A stretch of 64,000 nt of DNA from Clostridium akagii DSM 12554 (GCF_000686725.1 NZ_JMLK01000013.1:1-64000), one strand, 5' to 3'. Positions 37,200 through 46,219 are shown, counted from the stretch's first letter. Translations and numbers: made by a program. Notes: generated from the letters alone by a model not told the origin.

Positions 37200-37320
37200 T
37201 TGTAATATAAAGAGAAAATCTCTTCTAAGTTTATCTCTTCATTAATATTATAATACTTTTGGAACTATTAGTCAAAAATATTTTTGAATTTTCTAAATAT
37301 TTGCACAACATAATATATAA

Positions 37321-39147
37321 TTATTTATCAATTGGCAGTGTAAATGTAAATTTACTACCTTCATCTACAGTACTTTCACACCAAATTGTTCCTCCATGTG
37401 CTTCTACTATTTCCTTAGCAATATAAAGTCCTAGTCCCATACTTATTAACTCGTTGTCATTTCCTTTGATTTTAACAAATTTCTCAAATATTTTCTTTCT
37501 ATATTCATCAGGTATTCCAACCCCAGTATCTTTAACATATACATTCATCATGTTATTCTTAACCTTAGCATCAATTATTATCTCATCTCCAGCATTTGTA
37601 TATTTTAATGCATTGGAAACTAAATTGTTTAATACCCAGGTTATTTTTTCTGAATCAGCATAAACCCTAGGTAAGCTTTCATCAATTTCATCATATAATT
37701 TTATGTCATTATTCTCCGACTGTTCATTATAATTATTAATACAATTTTCTGTAATCCCAATTAATGAACAAGGCCTTATATCAAACAAAGCTCTATCAGA
37801 TTGAATTGTTGATAATTTAAGTAAATTACTAACTAAATCAGATAGTTTTTCCACTTCCTCATTTATAGTGTTAAGAGTACTACTCTGTTTTTCATTTAAC
37901 AATCCCATCTTTTTTTCAAACATTAATCCCACACCCATCATAATTGACGTAAGTGGGGTTTTAAGTTCATGTGAAACAGTAGCAATAAAATCTGCTCTTA
38001 TGTTCTCAAGTTTTTTAAATTCCGTCATATTCTTTAAAAGCACAACTATACTCTTTATTTTTTCTTCATTATTTTTTACCACAGTTACCGTAATGTTAAA
38101 ATAATAGATATCATGATTTCCCTTTATACTTATTATTTTTTCTTCTATAACATTGTTACTTATAACATTAAAAATATAATCATAAAGCTCCACATTTTTA
38201 ATTACTTCTAAAAATTGTCTATTTATAGTATTTTCCTCAGTTAACTGAAAGAGATTTTCACAAGATTTATTTAAAAGAAGTATTTTATAGTTCTCATCTA
38301 ATACAATAAGTGGATCGCTTATACTTTTCACTATTGCTACAGATTTATTTTTTTCCGATAAAAGCTTACCAGTAGTACTCTCTTCAAATTCATGAATTCT
38401 CTTTGTCATGCTGTTAAACTCACGGGCTAGCATTCCAATTTCATCATCATTCACCACTGGACACTGTTTATATAATTCACCTTCTTTTACAGACTTGATT
38501 GTTTCTGTAAGAAGATAAATTGGTTTTAACGACTTATTTGTTCTAATCATAGATACAATCAGTCCAAATATTGCAGCTACACCAGACATAATGAGAATTA
38601 AATATAATGAAATCTCAGCATCAACTTTAGCTTGATTTTTCCCACTAAACATAGCTTTCTCATTAATATTCGTCAATTTATTCAAGTTATTTTTAACTCG
38701 ACTGGCCTTTAATGTTACAATATTATTATAATAAGCTATATTTTCACTACCATTATGATTACTTTGATAATCCTGAAATTGGGAAAATACCTTGACAAAA
38801 TCAATGTAATCGCTGTTGATTTTTTGTACAATTTCTTTTTCCCCATTTTCTGTAATATTATTTTTTTCTATGTTGAACCATTTATAGAATTTATCATTTT
38901 CATTATAAAATAAATCTACAGCAGGTTTTTTTTCAGATTGTGAATATTCCAAAATAGACTTATCCTCGGCGTCTAAAGCCTGCAACATATTATTAGATGC
39001 TGATATGCTTGTATAATTATACGTCATAAGACCATCTATAGATTTTGATAATCTATAAATATTAAAAGCAGATATACTACCTACCATGGCTATAATAATA
39101 ACTAAAACTATATAAATTGAACCAATTTTAAACTTTAACGTTTTAAT
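37321..39147 (-). CDS. Orphan sensor histidine kinase with probable ATT start
   Basis: 608 residues if started at ATT 39147. The domains are a membrane helix (about 8-28), an extracytoplasmic sensor (to about 178), a second helix (179-203), HAMP (about 200-255), PAS (265-365), a phosphoacceptor in VSHELKTPLTS (His near 393) and an ATPase with NLVSNALKY, DTGVGIP and GLGLYIA. The first ATG (39087) would cut off most of the first helix and has no ribosome site. An AGGAGGG lies 8 nt before ATT, and an in-frame TAG just upstream of that rules out any longer start. No response regulator adjoins; clostridial orphan kinases often feed Spo0A. Confidence 0.85.
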   Translation of the reverse strand: MKTLKFKIGSIYIVLVIIIAMVGSISAFNIYRLSKSIDGLMTYNYTSISASNNMLQALDAEDKSILEYSQSEKKPAVDLFYNENDKFYKWFNIEKNNITENGEKEIVQKINSDYIDFVKVFSQFQDYQSNHNGSENIAYYNNIVTLKASRVKNNLNKLTNINEKAMFSGKNQAKVDAEISLYLILIMSGVAAIFGLIVSMIRTNKSLKPIYLLTETIKSVKEGELYKQCPVVNDDEIGMLAREFNSMTKRIHEFEESTTGKLLSEKNKSVAIVKSISDPLIVLDENYKILLLNKSCENLFQLTEENTINRQFLEVIKNVELYDYIFNVISNNVIEEKIISIKGNHDIYYFNITVTVVKNNEEKIKSIVVLLKNMTEFKKLENIRADFIATVSHELKTPLTSIMMGVGLMFEKKMGLLNEKQSSTLNTINEEVEKLSDLVSNLLKLSTIQSDRALFDIRPCSLIGITENCINNYNEQSENNDIKLYDEIDESLPRVYADSEKITWVLNNLVSNALKYTNAGDEIIIDAKVKNNMMNVYVKDTGVGIPDEYRKKIFEKFVKIKGNDNELISMGLGLYIAKEIVEAHGGTIWCESTVDEGSKFTFTLPIDK

Positions 39148-39408
39148 AAAAGATCCCTCCTAAAATAATATATACCTAAGTAATCTGATAGACTAGCATA
39201 CTGGTTGTTATTTTTCATTTTAAAGGTGCTTATCACCCTACAATTAACTCACATGTATATTATAATGTTATCTAGATATTAAGTATATTATTATTTTTAT
39301 GCCTGATTTTTGCTACTGCATAAATTATCCATACCTTTTATGCCTACATTTTGTTATAATGATATGATGTATGTTAAAAAATATTAAAAAAAAGGGACGA
39401 TGTTCTAA

Positions 39409-40059
39409 ATGAAAAACAATTATAAAACCATAGAAAACGAATATGAATTTCTTGATAGTCTTGTGTTAATCAAAATATTGAAAAAAGATGGCACTCCACT
39501 TACAACTAAAATAGATAAACATGATTTAGATAAAGTAAAAAAAATGGGTGTTTGGTTTGCAGAATGGCATAAAGACTTTAATAGCTATTTAGTGCAAAAT
39601 ATTAGTGAGATCAAGGCTAATGGCAAATCTGAATTCATAAAACAAAATTTACAATCAGTTATTATGGATACTAATTCAAAAGCAACAATTAGATATATAA
39701 ATGGAGATACATTAGATAATAGACGTGAAAATTTAGAAATATTTAATAGAAATACACGTAATGACTTTGAACCAGTAGATGAAAATACTGTTGCTTTAAT
39801 ATTAAAAGATAAATATGGTAAACCTGAAGCTAAAGCTCTTATTTCAAAAGAAGATTTATCTACTGTATTAAATGACACTTATGGCTGGATATATGATAAA
39901 GTTAACGGCAATCTTTGTGTGGTTACAAATACCCCTCATGGAAGAGTATACTTAGACAAAATCCTTATGAAACCAGAAGAAAATTTCATAGTACATCATA
40001 TAAATCTTAATCCTTTAGATAATAGAAGAGTAAACTTAGAAGTAGTAGCAGTAGTCTAA
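39409..40059 (+). CDS. HNH-endonuclease-like protein with two repeats
   Basis: 216 residues made of two similar halves, each ending in a 'LDNRRxNLE' block: DTLDNRRENLEIF (about 104-116) and VHHINLNPLDNRRVNLEVV (about 195-213). The second has the H-H...N of the HNH nuclease fold. The first lacks the histidines (IRYINGDTL) and is probably structural. The protein carries no recognised DNA-targeting domain. GGGACGATG precedes the start region weakly. It lies next to the interrupted manC locus and could be a former mobile-element gene; this is unproven. Confidence 0.65.
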   Translation: MKNNYKTIENEYEFLDSLVLIKILKKDGTPLTTKIDKHDLDKVKKMGVWFAEWHKDFNSYLVQNISEIKANGKSEFIKQNLQSVIMDTNSKATIRYINGDTLDNRRENLEIFNRNTRNDFEPVDENTVALILKDKYGKPEAKALISKEDLSTVLNDTYGWIYDKVNGNLCVVTNTPHGRVYLDKILMKPEENFIVHHINLNPLDNRRVNLEVVAVV

Positions 40060-40070
40060 ACTCTTCACTA

Positions 40071-40102
40071 AAAAAGGGCCATATCTCTAATATTGGCTCT
40101 TT
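40071..40102. terminator. Terminator between HNH gene and manC 3' end
   Basis: AAAGGGCCA (40073-40081) pairs with TGGCTCTTT (40094-40102) with one wobble. On the minus strand the stem ends in TTTTT, so it fits the end of the manC transcript, and it can serve the plus-strand HNH gene too. Confidence 0.7.
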
Positions 40103-40108
40103 AAAATT

Positions 40109-40577
40109 TCATAGGTATTTACCTAGTTTTTCATTATTTTTCATATTGTTAACCAATGATTTTATTTCTTGATCTTTATTTTTATCCATAATCAACATCA
40201 CGTCTCCAGCGTCCACTATAACTAAATCCTTAATACCAAATCCTATTATAAGTTTATCCTTACCAAATATAGAGCAGTTCTCACTCTGTTCCAAAAATAT
40301 ATTACCATTGATGCTATTTCCCCTATAATTGCCTATAAATCTGGATAATGAAGCAAAACTTCCGATATCATCCCAAATAAAATTGCTTTTTATCACATAC
40401 GCTCTTCTAGTTTTCTGCATTATACCAAAGTCAACTGATATACCATCTATCATTTGATATTGTTCCCTTGTAACCATTTCTTCCCTTTCAGTTCCTACTT
40501 CTTGGTATATAATCATTAAACTTTTATACATTTTAGGAAGATATTTTTCCATTTCCCTAAGGAGAGAATCCGCTCTC
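40109..40577 (-). pseudogene. manC: manC, C-terminal piece (interrupted mannose-1-phosphate guanylyltransferase)
   Basis: The last 151 codons of manC once the 16-bp core is assigned to the middle piece. In frame it reads RADSLLREMEKYLPKMYKSL, then SVDFGIMQKTRRAYVIKSNF, IWDDIGSFASLSRF, and a left-handed-helix end region with LIIGFGIKDLVIVDA. These are C-terminal hallmarks of GDP-mannose-forming guanylyltransferases. Upstream of the core the frame enters insert DNA. There are no internal stops or frameshifts. Alone it cannot bind GTP, because the nucleotide-binding loop is encoded 11 kb away. An internal ATG at 40552 may allow a separate peptide, but no good ribosome site is seen. Confidence 0.9.
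40562..40577. repeat. Attachment core, short element, C-terminal side
   Basis: GAGAGAATCCGCTCTC matches GAGACCATCTGCTCTC at 45343-45358 in 13 of 16 positions. It lies in the same reading phase of manC (R-A-D codons). Its imperfect dyad (GAGAG...CTCTC) is typical for serine-recombinase sites. Confidence 0.75.
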
Positions 40578-40623
40578 TTTATAAAAATGTTATTTGCTTT
40601 ATAAAATTGGTATATTTATTTTT

Positions 40624-40663
40624 AATTTGAGATATTAATATATGGATATTAATATCTCAAATT
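40624..40663. promoter_or_regulatory. Perfect 18-bp palindrome upstream of recombinase
   Basis: AATTTGAGATATTAATAT-ATGG-ATATTAATATCTCAAATT is a perfect inverted repeat ending at the base before the GGAG ribosome site of the recombinase at 40674. It may be an operator for autoregulation or a mRNA hairpin that limits translation. Confidence 0.7.
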
Positions 40664-40673
40664 GGAGTTAAGC

Positions 40674-41612
40674 ATGAAAACTGCTGCTATCTACAGTAGA
40701 AAATCTATATATTCCTCTAAAGGTGAATCCCTTGAAAATCAAATAAAGTCATGTAAAGATTATCTATCGAGAGATGAATTTTACAATTTTTTAATTTATC
40801 AAGATGAAGGCTTTTCAGGTAAAAATATTAACAGGCCTCAATTTAAAACTATGCTTAGAGCGGCCAGAGATAAAAAATTTAATATACTAATATGTTATAG
40901 ATTAGATAGGGTAAGCAGAAATGTATCTGATTTTTCAAAATTAATTGACGAGCTTAATAAAAACGGCATAAGTTTCATATCCGTAGCTGAGCAATTTGAT
41001 ACCTCAAAACCCATGGGAAGAGCCATGATGTATATAGCCTCAGTATTTTCACAGCTTGAGCGTGAGACTATAGCTGAAAGGGTAATGGACAATATGTTAG
41101 AACTTTCAAAAAGTGGTAGATGGCTTGGTGGTAGAACCCCTACTGGTTTTAAAAGCACCGCTGTAACTTCTATTGACGAATACTTAAATGAAAGGACGCT
41201 ATTCAAGCTATTTCCAATAAAAGAAGAGATTGAAATAGTACAGTTAATATATGAAGAATACACTAAAAAGCAATCCTTGGCTAAGGTAGCAAAATATCTA
41301 TTACAAAACAATTTTAAAACCAGAATGAATAACGATTTTTCAAGCGTAACTATTGCCGGTATTTTACACAGCCCTGTATACGTTAGGGCCACAGGAAAGG
41401 TTTTTGTATTTCTAAACAAAAAAGGTATCGAAACTATTGGAAATCCTGATGGAATTCATGGAATGTTATCCTACAATAAGCGTAAAGGCAAAACTGGTCC
41501 TTATAGGGAATGCGATAAATGGATATACGCCATGGCTAATCACGAGGGCGTGGTTTCAGGGTCAACCTGGCTAGAAGTTCAAGAAATACTACACAGGTTA
41601 CAAAAAAAGTGA
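40674..41612 (+). CDS. Large-serine-recombinase family protein, C-terminally short (SpoIVCA type)
   Basis: 312 residues. The resolvase domain (about 1-150) has the catalytic serine in AAIYSRKS, then ICYRLDRVSRNVSDF and QLERETIAERV. A recombinase DNA-binding domain (about 160-300) includes GRTPTGF and HSPVYVRA. The protein stops where relatives (450-550 residues) begin the zinc ribbon and coiled coil, which choose attachment partners and control direction. ATG 40674 has GGAG upstream; a TTG four codons earlier overlaps the site. It lies next to the manC junction and is the probable agent of insertion of the short element. Confidence 0.85.
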   Translation: MKTAAIYSRKSIYSSKGESLENQIKSCKDYLSRDEFYNFLIYQDEGFSGKNINRPQFKTMLRAARDKKFNILICYRLDRVSRNVSDFSKLIDELNKNGISFISVAEQFDTSKPMGRAMMYIASVFSQLERETIAERVMDNMLELSKSGRWLGGRTPTGFKSTAVTSIDEYLNERTLFKLFPIKEEIEIVQLIYEEYTKKQSLAKVAKYLLQNNFKTRMNNDFSSVTIAGILHSPVYVRATGKVFVFLNKKGIETIGNPDGIHGMLSYNKRKGKTGPYRECDKWIYAMANHEGVVSGSTWLEVQEILHRLQKK

Positions 41613-41690
41613 CAAGTTTCAGGTGATAAGTGACAAGTTAAAACTTTTCTAAAGTTGCCGAAAATAACTTGTCACTTGCCACTTGTCACT
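41611..41690. terminator. Long hairpin built from GTGACAAGT repeats
   Basis: GTGATAAGTGACAAGTTA at about 41624-41641 pairs with TAACTTGTCACTTGCCAC at about 41667-41684 with few mismatches. It lies between convergent recombinase and pyc genes and can act as a terminator. The same GTGACAAGTTTC unit recurs at 46897-46937. Confidence 0.6.
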
Positions 41691-41713
41691 GAAAAAACTA
41701 CTTTGGGACATTC

Positions 41714-44700
41714 TTATTCGAATACTATTAACAACTCTCCTGAGCTTACCTGTTGGCCTTCTTTTACGTTAATAGCCTTTACAGTTCCACTTACTGATGC
41801 AGTTACTCTAGTTTCCATCTTCATAGCCTCTACAACAATTAAAGCATCATTCTTTTTTACCTTATCTCCTTCTTTTACAAGTACTGATAAAATAGTTCCA
41901 GGAATAGGAGCCCCTATTTCTTTTTTATTAGAAAGATCTGCTACTTTCGTTTCAATTATATCTTGAATATTTCTGCTATTCTTATCTTTTATTTTAAGTT
42001 CTCTTCTAAATCCATCTACCTCAAAGAAAAGCGTTCTATTTCCTTCTCCATCTATTTGCCCAATTTTTACAAGTCTTATTATAAATCTTTTTCCTTTTGA
42101 AACCTCAATCTCACAAGTTTCATTTTCTGAAAGTCCATGGAAGTAAATATCACTTCCCATTCTACTTAAATCACCACATATACTGATATATTTTAAATAG
42201 CCTTCAAATACTTCAGGATATAAAGCATAACTAAGCTTATCCTTCATAGTAGGCTCATAATTATACTTTTCTTTTAAGTGTTTGCCAATTTTATCAAAAT
42301 CTTCTGGTTCTAGTAATTCCCCAGGTCTACACGTTATAGGTTCTTCTCCCTTAAGCACTAATTTTTGAAGTTTTTGTGGGAAACCTCCACTAGGTTGACC
42401 CATCATACCTTTAAAATATGTAACCACGGAATCAGGGAATGCCATACCAGCAGCATTTTCATATATATTTTCTTTTGTTAATCCATTTTGAACCATAAAT
42501 ATAGCAAAGTCTCCTACCATTTTTGAAGATGGAGTTACCTTTACAATATCCCCTACCATTTCATTAACTTCTTTATACATTTGTTTTACTTCATTAAATT
42601 TATGTCCGAGTCCAAAGCTTTCAACTTGAGGTTTTAAATTTGAATATTGTCCTCCAGGAATTTCGTACTCATATATTTCCGCAGAACCTGAGATAAGTTC
42701 TGATTCGAATTTATAATATACTGGTCTTACTGCAGCCCAATAATCCGAAACCTGCTGTATTCCGTATGAATCTATACCCGTATCCCTTTTAGTGTTCCTT
42801 AATGCTGCCACCACTGAGTTTAATGCTGGTTGGCTAGTAAGTCCTGACATACTGTTAAATGCAGTGTCCACAATATCAACACCTGCCTGTGCAGCCATCA
42901 TTACTGTAGCAACACCATTTCCTGTAGTATCATGAGTATGAAGATGTATTGGCATTCCAATCTCTTCTTTTAATGTTTTTATAAGCTTAAAGGCCGCATG
43001 AGGTTTGAGTAATGCTGACATATCCTTAATTCCTAAAATATGTGCTCCTGTCTTCTCAATCTCCTTAGCTAAATCCACATAATATTTTAGATTATATTTT
43101 TCCCTTCTATCATCTAAAATATCTCCAGTGTAACATATACAAGCTTCTGCTACCTTACCGCTTTTTAATACTTCATCTATAGAAACTTCCATTCCTTTTA
43201 GCCAATTTAATGAATCAAAGATTCTGAATACATCAATACCACTTTCCGCAGATTCTTTAATAAATTCACGTACTACATTATCAGGGTAGTTTTTATAACC
43301 TACTGCATTTGCTCCACGAATAAGCATTTGGAAAAGTACATTAGGAATTTCACGCCTTAGTTGTTTAAGTCTCTCCCAAGGTGATTCGTTTAGAAATCTA
43401 TAAGCTACGTCAAAGGTTGCTCCTCCCCACATTTCAAGAGAAAATAGATCTTTTCCAAAAACGGAAGTTGGCTTAGCAATCTTAATCATATCCCTTGTTC
43501 TAACTCTTGTAGCCATAAGCGATTGATTTGCATCTCTCATAGTCGTATCTGTAAGAAGCAATTTTTCCTGATTATTTATCCACTTAACTAGACCCGCAGT
43601 CCCCTGTGAATCCAATATTTGTTTTGTACCACTTAACCCTTCCGGTACAATTATCTTTGGCACTACTGGAACGTCATACTCTCTTTTATTTCCCTTTGTT
43701 TCATTTACGATTTTCTCACCAAGAAATCTTAATACTCTGTTTTCTTCGTCTGCCTTAGGTGCAACATCGATAAGATCTGGGTTTTCGTCAATAAAACTAG
43801 TATCACATTCGCCCTTTAAAAATAGTGGATGATTTAAAACATTGATTAAAAAACCAATATTGGTTTTAACACCGGATATATTTGTTTCCTCTAAAGCTCT
43901 AATTGATTTTCTTATACAATCCTTAAAACTCTTAGCCCAAGATATATTTTTTACTAGAAGACTATCATAGTATGGACTTATAACCGCTCCTGCAAATCCA
44001 TTACCACCGTCTAGCCTTATTCCATTACCGGAACTTGTTCTATATACCTCTATTTTACCTGTATCCGGAGCAAAATTATTTGTAGGATCTTCTGTTGTGA
44101 TTCTACATTGTATGGAAAATCCTGTTGGCTTAATTGAATCTTGAGACTCTATTCCAATTTCTTCAGAGTCTAATCTATGACCTTCAGCAATTAATATTTG
44201 ACTCTGCACTATATCAATACCTGTAATCATTTCTGTAATCGTATGTTCTACCTGTACCCTTGGATTCATTTCTATAAAATAGTGATTTCCTTCGGTATCC
44301 ACTAAAAATTCTAGAGTTCCTGCACTCCTATAGTTAACAGATCTAGCTATTTTTAAAGCATCATTACATATTTCATCTCTTATTTCTTGCTTTACAGAAA
44401 ATGCTGGAGTAAATTCTACAACTTTTTGATGCCTTCTCTGAATAGAGCAATCCCTTTCATGAAGATGAACGATATTACCGTATTTATCTCCAAGCACTTG
44501 AACTTCTATGTGCTTTGGTTTTTCAAGATATTTTTCCATAAACATAATATCTACGCCAAAAGCCTTTTTAGCTTCATTTTTAGCACTGAGAAAAGCAGAC
44601 CCAATTTCATCTTCACTTCTTACAATTCTCATTCCTCTTCCACCGCCACCAGCGGCTGCCTTTAACATGATAGGGTATCCACATTCCTTAGCAAGTTTTT

Positions 44701-45142
44701 TAGCTTCAGTAACAGACTCAATATCCTTTTCAAAACCTGGGATAGTTGCTACTCCTACAGCATGTGCTGCAATTTTAGATTTAATTTTATCTCCAAGTTT
44801 ATCCATCATTTCAGCAGTAGGTCCAATGAATTCAATACCTGCTTCTGTACATTTCTTTGCAAATTCTGCATTTTCTGATAAAAAACCATAACCTGGATGT
44901 ATAGCATCTACGCCTTTTTTTATTGCAAGACTAATAATTTCCTCAATATTTAAATAAGCCTCGACTGGACTTTTGTTCTCACCAACCAAATACGCTTCAT
45001 CTGCTTTTGTTCTAAATAAGGAATATTTATCTTCATTAGAGTAAATTGCCACGGTCCTAATGCCTAATTCTTTACAGGCACGAAAGATTCTTATAGCAAT
45101 TTCTCCTCTATTAGCAACTAATACTCTTTTAAATTCGCTCAT
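41714..45142 (-). CDS. pyc: Pyruvate carboxylase
   Basis: 1,142 residues, full length for the single-chain enzyme. The biotin carboxylase domain (1 to about 450) has AAAGGGGRGMR and HLHERDCSIQRRHQK. The carboxyltransferase domain (about 525-800) has TTMRDANQSLMATRVR, WGGATFD and HTHDTTGNG. The C-terminal biotinyl domain has VVEAMKMET, with biotin on the second K. It converts pyruvate, bicarbonate and ATP to oxaloacetate, feeding the incomplete TCA cycle. ATG 45142 has AGGGGG 6 nt upstream and is chosen over in-frame starts 9 codons earlier. It is unusual for such a housekeeping gene to sit inside a segment that splits manC. Confidence 0.97.
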   Translation of the reverse strand: MSEFKRVLVANRGEIAIRIFRACKELGIRTVAIYSNEDKYSLFRTKADEAYLVGENKSPVEAYLNIEEIISLAIKKGVDAIHPGYGFLSENAEFAKKCTEAGIEFIGPTAEMMDKLGDKIKSKIAAHAVGVATIPGFEKDIESVTEAKKLAKECGYPIMLKAAAGGGGRGMRIVRSEDEIGSAFLSAKNEAKKAFGVDIMFMEKYLEKPKHIEVQVLGDKYGNIVHLHERDCSIQRRHQKVVEFTPAFSVKQEIRDEICNDALKIARSVNYRSAGTLEFLVDTEGNHYFIEMNPRVQVEHTITEMITGIDIVQSQILIAEGHRLDSEEIGIESQDSIKPTGFSIQCRITTEDPTNNFAPDTGKIEVYRTSSGNGIRLDGGNGFAGAVISPYYDSLLVKNISWAKSFKDCIRKSIRALEETNISGVKTNIGFLINVLNHPLFLKGECDTSFIDENPDLIDVAPKADEENRVLRFLGEKIVNETKGNKREYDVPVVPKIIVPEGLSGTKQILDSQGTAGLVKWINNQEKLLLTDTTMRDANQSLMATRVRTRDMIKIAKPTSVFGKDLFSLEMWGGATFDVAYRFLNESPWERLKQLRREIPNVLFQMLIRGANAVGYKNYPDNVVREFIKESAESGIDVFRIFDSLNWLKGMEVSIDEVLKSGKVAEACICYTGDILDDRREKYNLKYYVDLAKEIEKTGAHILGIKDMSALLKPHAAFKLIKTLKEEIGMPIHLHTHDTTGNGVATVMMAAQAGVDIVDTAFNSMSGLTSQPALNSVVAALRNTKRDTGIDSYGIQQVSDYWAAVRPVYYKFESELISGSAEIYEYEIPGGQYSNLKPQVESFGLGHKFNEVKQMYKEVNEMVGDIVKVTPSSKMVGDFAIFMVQNGLTKENIYENAAGMAFPDSVVTYFKGMMGQPSGGFPQKLQKLVLKGEEPITCRPGELLEPEDFDKIGKHLKEKYNYEPTMKDKLSYALYPEVFEGYLKYISICGDLSRMGSDIYFHGLSENETCEIEVSKGKRFIIRLVKIGQIDGEGNRTLFFEVDGFRRELKIKDKNSRNIQDIIETKVADLSNKKEIGAPIPGTILSVLVKEGDKVKKNDALIVVEAMKMETRVTASVSGTVKAINVKEGQQVSSGELLIVFE

Positions 45143-45342
45143 TTTTTTCCCCCTACTCATTTTTCTCATTACCTAATAAAATAACTTGTTTTCCACTAAA
45201 ATGCAATATTTTTTTGGCATTTCATGCATAAATCAATGATTTTTATAAATTTATCAATTAAAAATGAATTATTTACACAATTGTCAATTCATTTTAGGCA
45301 CTAGAATGCCAACTTGTGTTTTTTTAACATGTTCTATATAAA

Positions 45343-45358
45343 GAGACCATCTGCTCTC
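45343..45358. repeat. Attachment core, short element, middle-piece side
   Basis: GAGACCATCTGCTCTC is the partner of 40562-40577. On the minus strand it encodes the W-R-A-D region of ManC, and the frame then runs into a stop (G-L-F-I-stop) inside the insert. Confidence 0.75.
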
Positions 45359-45696
45359 CATACAAACATGCCACTGTTCCAAAGATAATTTCCTGCAATT
45401 AAAAAATCCTTTGCCACTTCTATATTAGGCTTTTCTACAAAACGCTCAACCCTATACGTATCTTCTAAATTAACAAGCTTTTCTCCAATTTGTATATATC
45501 CATATCCTGTTTCTGGGACTGTAGGCGTAATACCTATGGTTATAAGTCCTCTCTTCTTATTCACAACCTCCACCGCTTGTTTTAAAGTATCAATGAATGC
45601 TTTTTCGTCTTCAACATAATGGTCCGAAGGCAATACCAACATTATAGCATCATTATCTTTCTTTTTAAGCTTGGCAGCCGCAAGTCCTATGCAGGT

Positions 45697-45713
45697 AGCG
45701 GTCCCTTTGTTTA
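45697..45713. repeat. Attachment core, long element, middle-piece side
   Basis: AGCGGTCCCTTTGTTTA matches AGGGGTCTCTTTGTTTA (51742-51758) at 15 of 17 positions, and both lie in the same codon phase (N-K-x-T). Confidence 0.8.
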
Positions 45714-45744
45714 CAATACAGGTCCTTATTTCTAATTTCTGTTT

Positions 45745-46011
45745 TTATTTTAGTAACATCTCTTCAACCTTAAAACCCTCAAACAGCTTAATCTTGTCTA
45801 TTCTTCTAAACCTTTTAATAGCATATTCCCTTTTCATAGCTTCACTTTTAGTTTCATATTCCTCATAGTATACAACTCGAACAGGAAGTCTACACCTAGT
45901 ATATTTTGCTCCTTTTCCATTATTATGCACTTTTATTCTGTTTTTTAAATTGTTTGTGTATCCAGTGTATAAAGTTTCATCATTACATCTCAAAATATAA
46001 ACATAATTCAT
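45745..46011 (-). CDS. GIY-YIG nuclease-domain protein (UPF0213/YhbQ type)
   Basis: 88 residues forming a minimal GIY-YIG fold. MNYVYILRCNDETLYTGYT carries the two tyrosine motifs, followed by RIKVHNNGKGAKYT and the helix with KSEAMKREYAIK, which supplies the catalytic glutamate. YhbQ-like proteins are single-domain and their role in DNA metabolism is unclear. ATG 46011 has GGAG 8 nt upstream. It lies at the end of the long element nearest to the middle manC piece, 30 nt from the core. Confidence 0.85.
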   Translation of the reverse strand: MNYVYILRCNDETLYTGYTNNLKNRIKVHNNGKGAKYTRCRLPVRVVYYEEYETKSEAMKREYAIKRFRRIDKIKLFEGFKVEEMLLK

Positions 46012-46219
46012 TTTTAACTTCTCCAAAACTGTATTCTCGTATCCATATTAAGCACAATAAAGAAAATAGAGCCGAATACTTACTTGTTATTATTTTGATG
46101 ATTTTTTTACTCCTATAAAAACGTCTACTTATATTATATACTATAGTTACACATGTTCAAAAAATAAATTACCAGTGCGGACATATTTTTTATACCTAAA
46201 TTACAAGGGAAGTGTTAAT

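Larger units (their letters stand above)
40562..45358. mobile_element. Short intervening element in manC (about 4.8 kb)
   Basis: The segment between the two cores contains a serine recombinase 97 nt inside one end and pyruvate carboxylase at the other. The flanking manC frames are in phase (mid piece 118 codons, C piece 151 codons), so precise removal of 4,781 bp would restore the ORF. The layout, with the recombinase next to one junction, resembles the skin element in sigK. Mobility is inferred. The recombinase looks C-terminally shortened, so the element may need another enzyme or be fixed. Confidence 0.75.
45343..45713 (-). pseudogene. manC: manC, middle piece
   Basis: In frame the minus strand gives TATCIGLAAAKLKKKDNDAI, then MLVLPSDHYVEDEKAF, PETGYGYIQIGEKL, YRVERFVEKPNIEVAKDFL and NSGMFVWRAD. 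These are central ManC motifs, including the FVEKP product-site signature and the LPSDH metal-site motif. The piece contributes exactly 118 codons between cores. Both ends break off at the cores, and no stop occurs inside. An isolated peptide from an internal ATG (45642) is possible but would lack both the N-terminal GTP site and the C-terminal region. Confidence 0.92.

Noticed and set aside
44387-44891. Plus-strand ORFs inside pyc
   Set aside because: They overlap the biotin carboxylase motifs on the other strand and have no ribosome sites or family signal.
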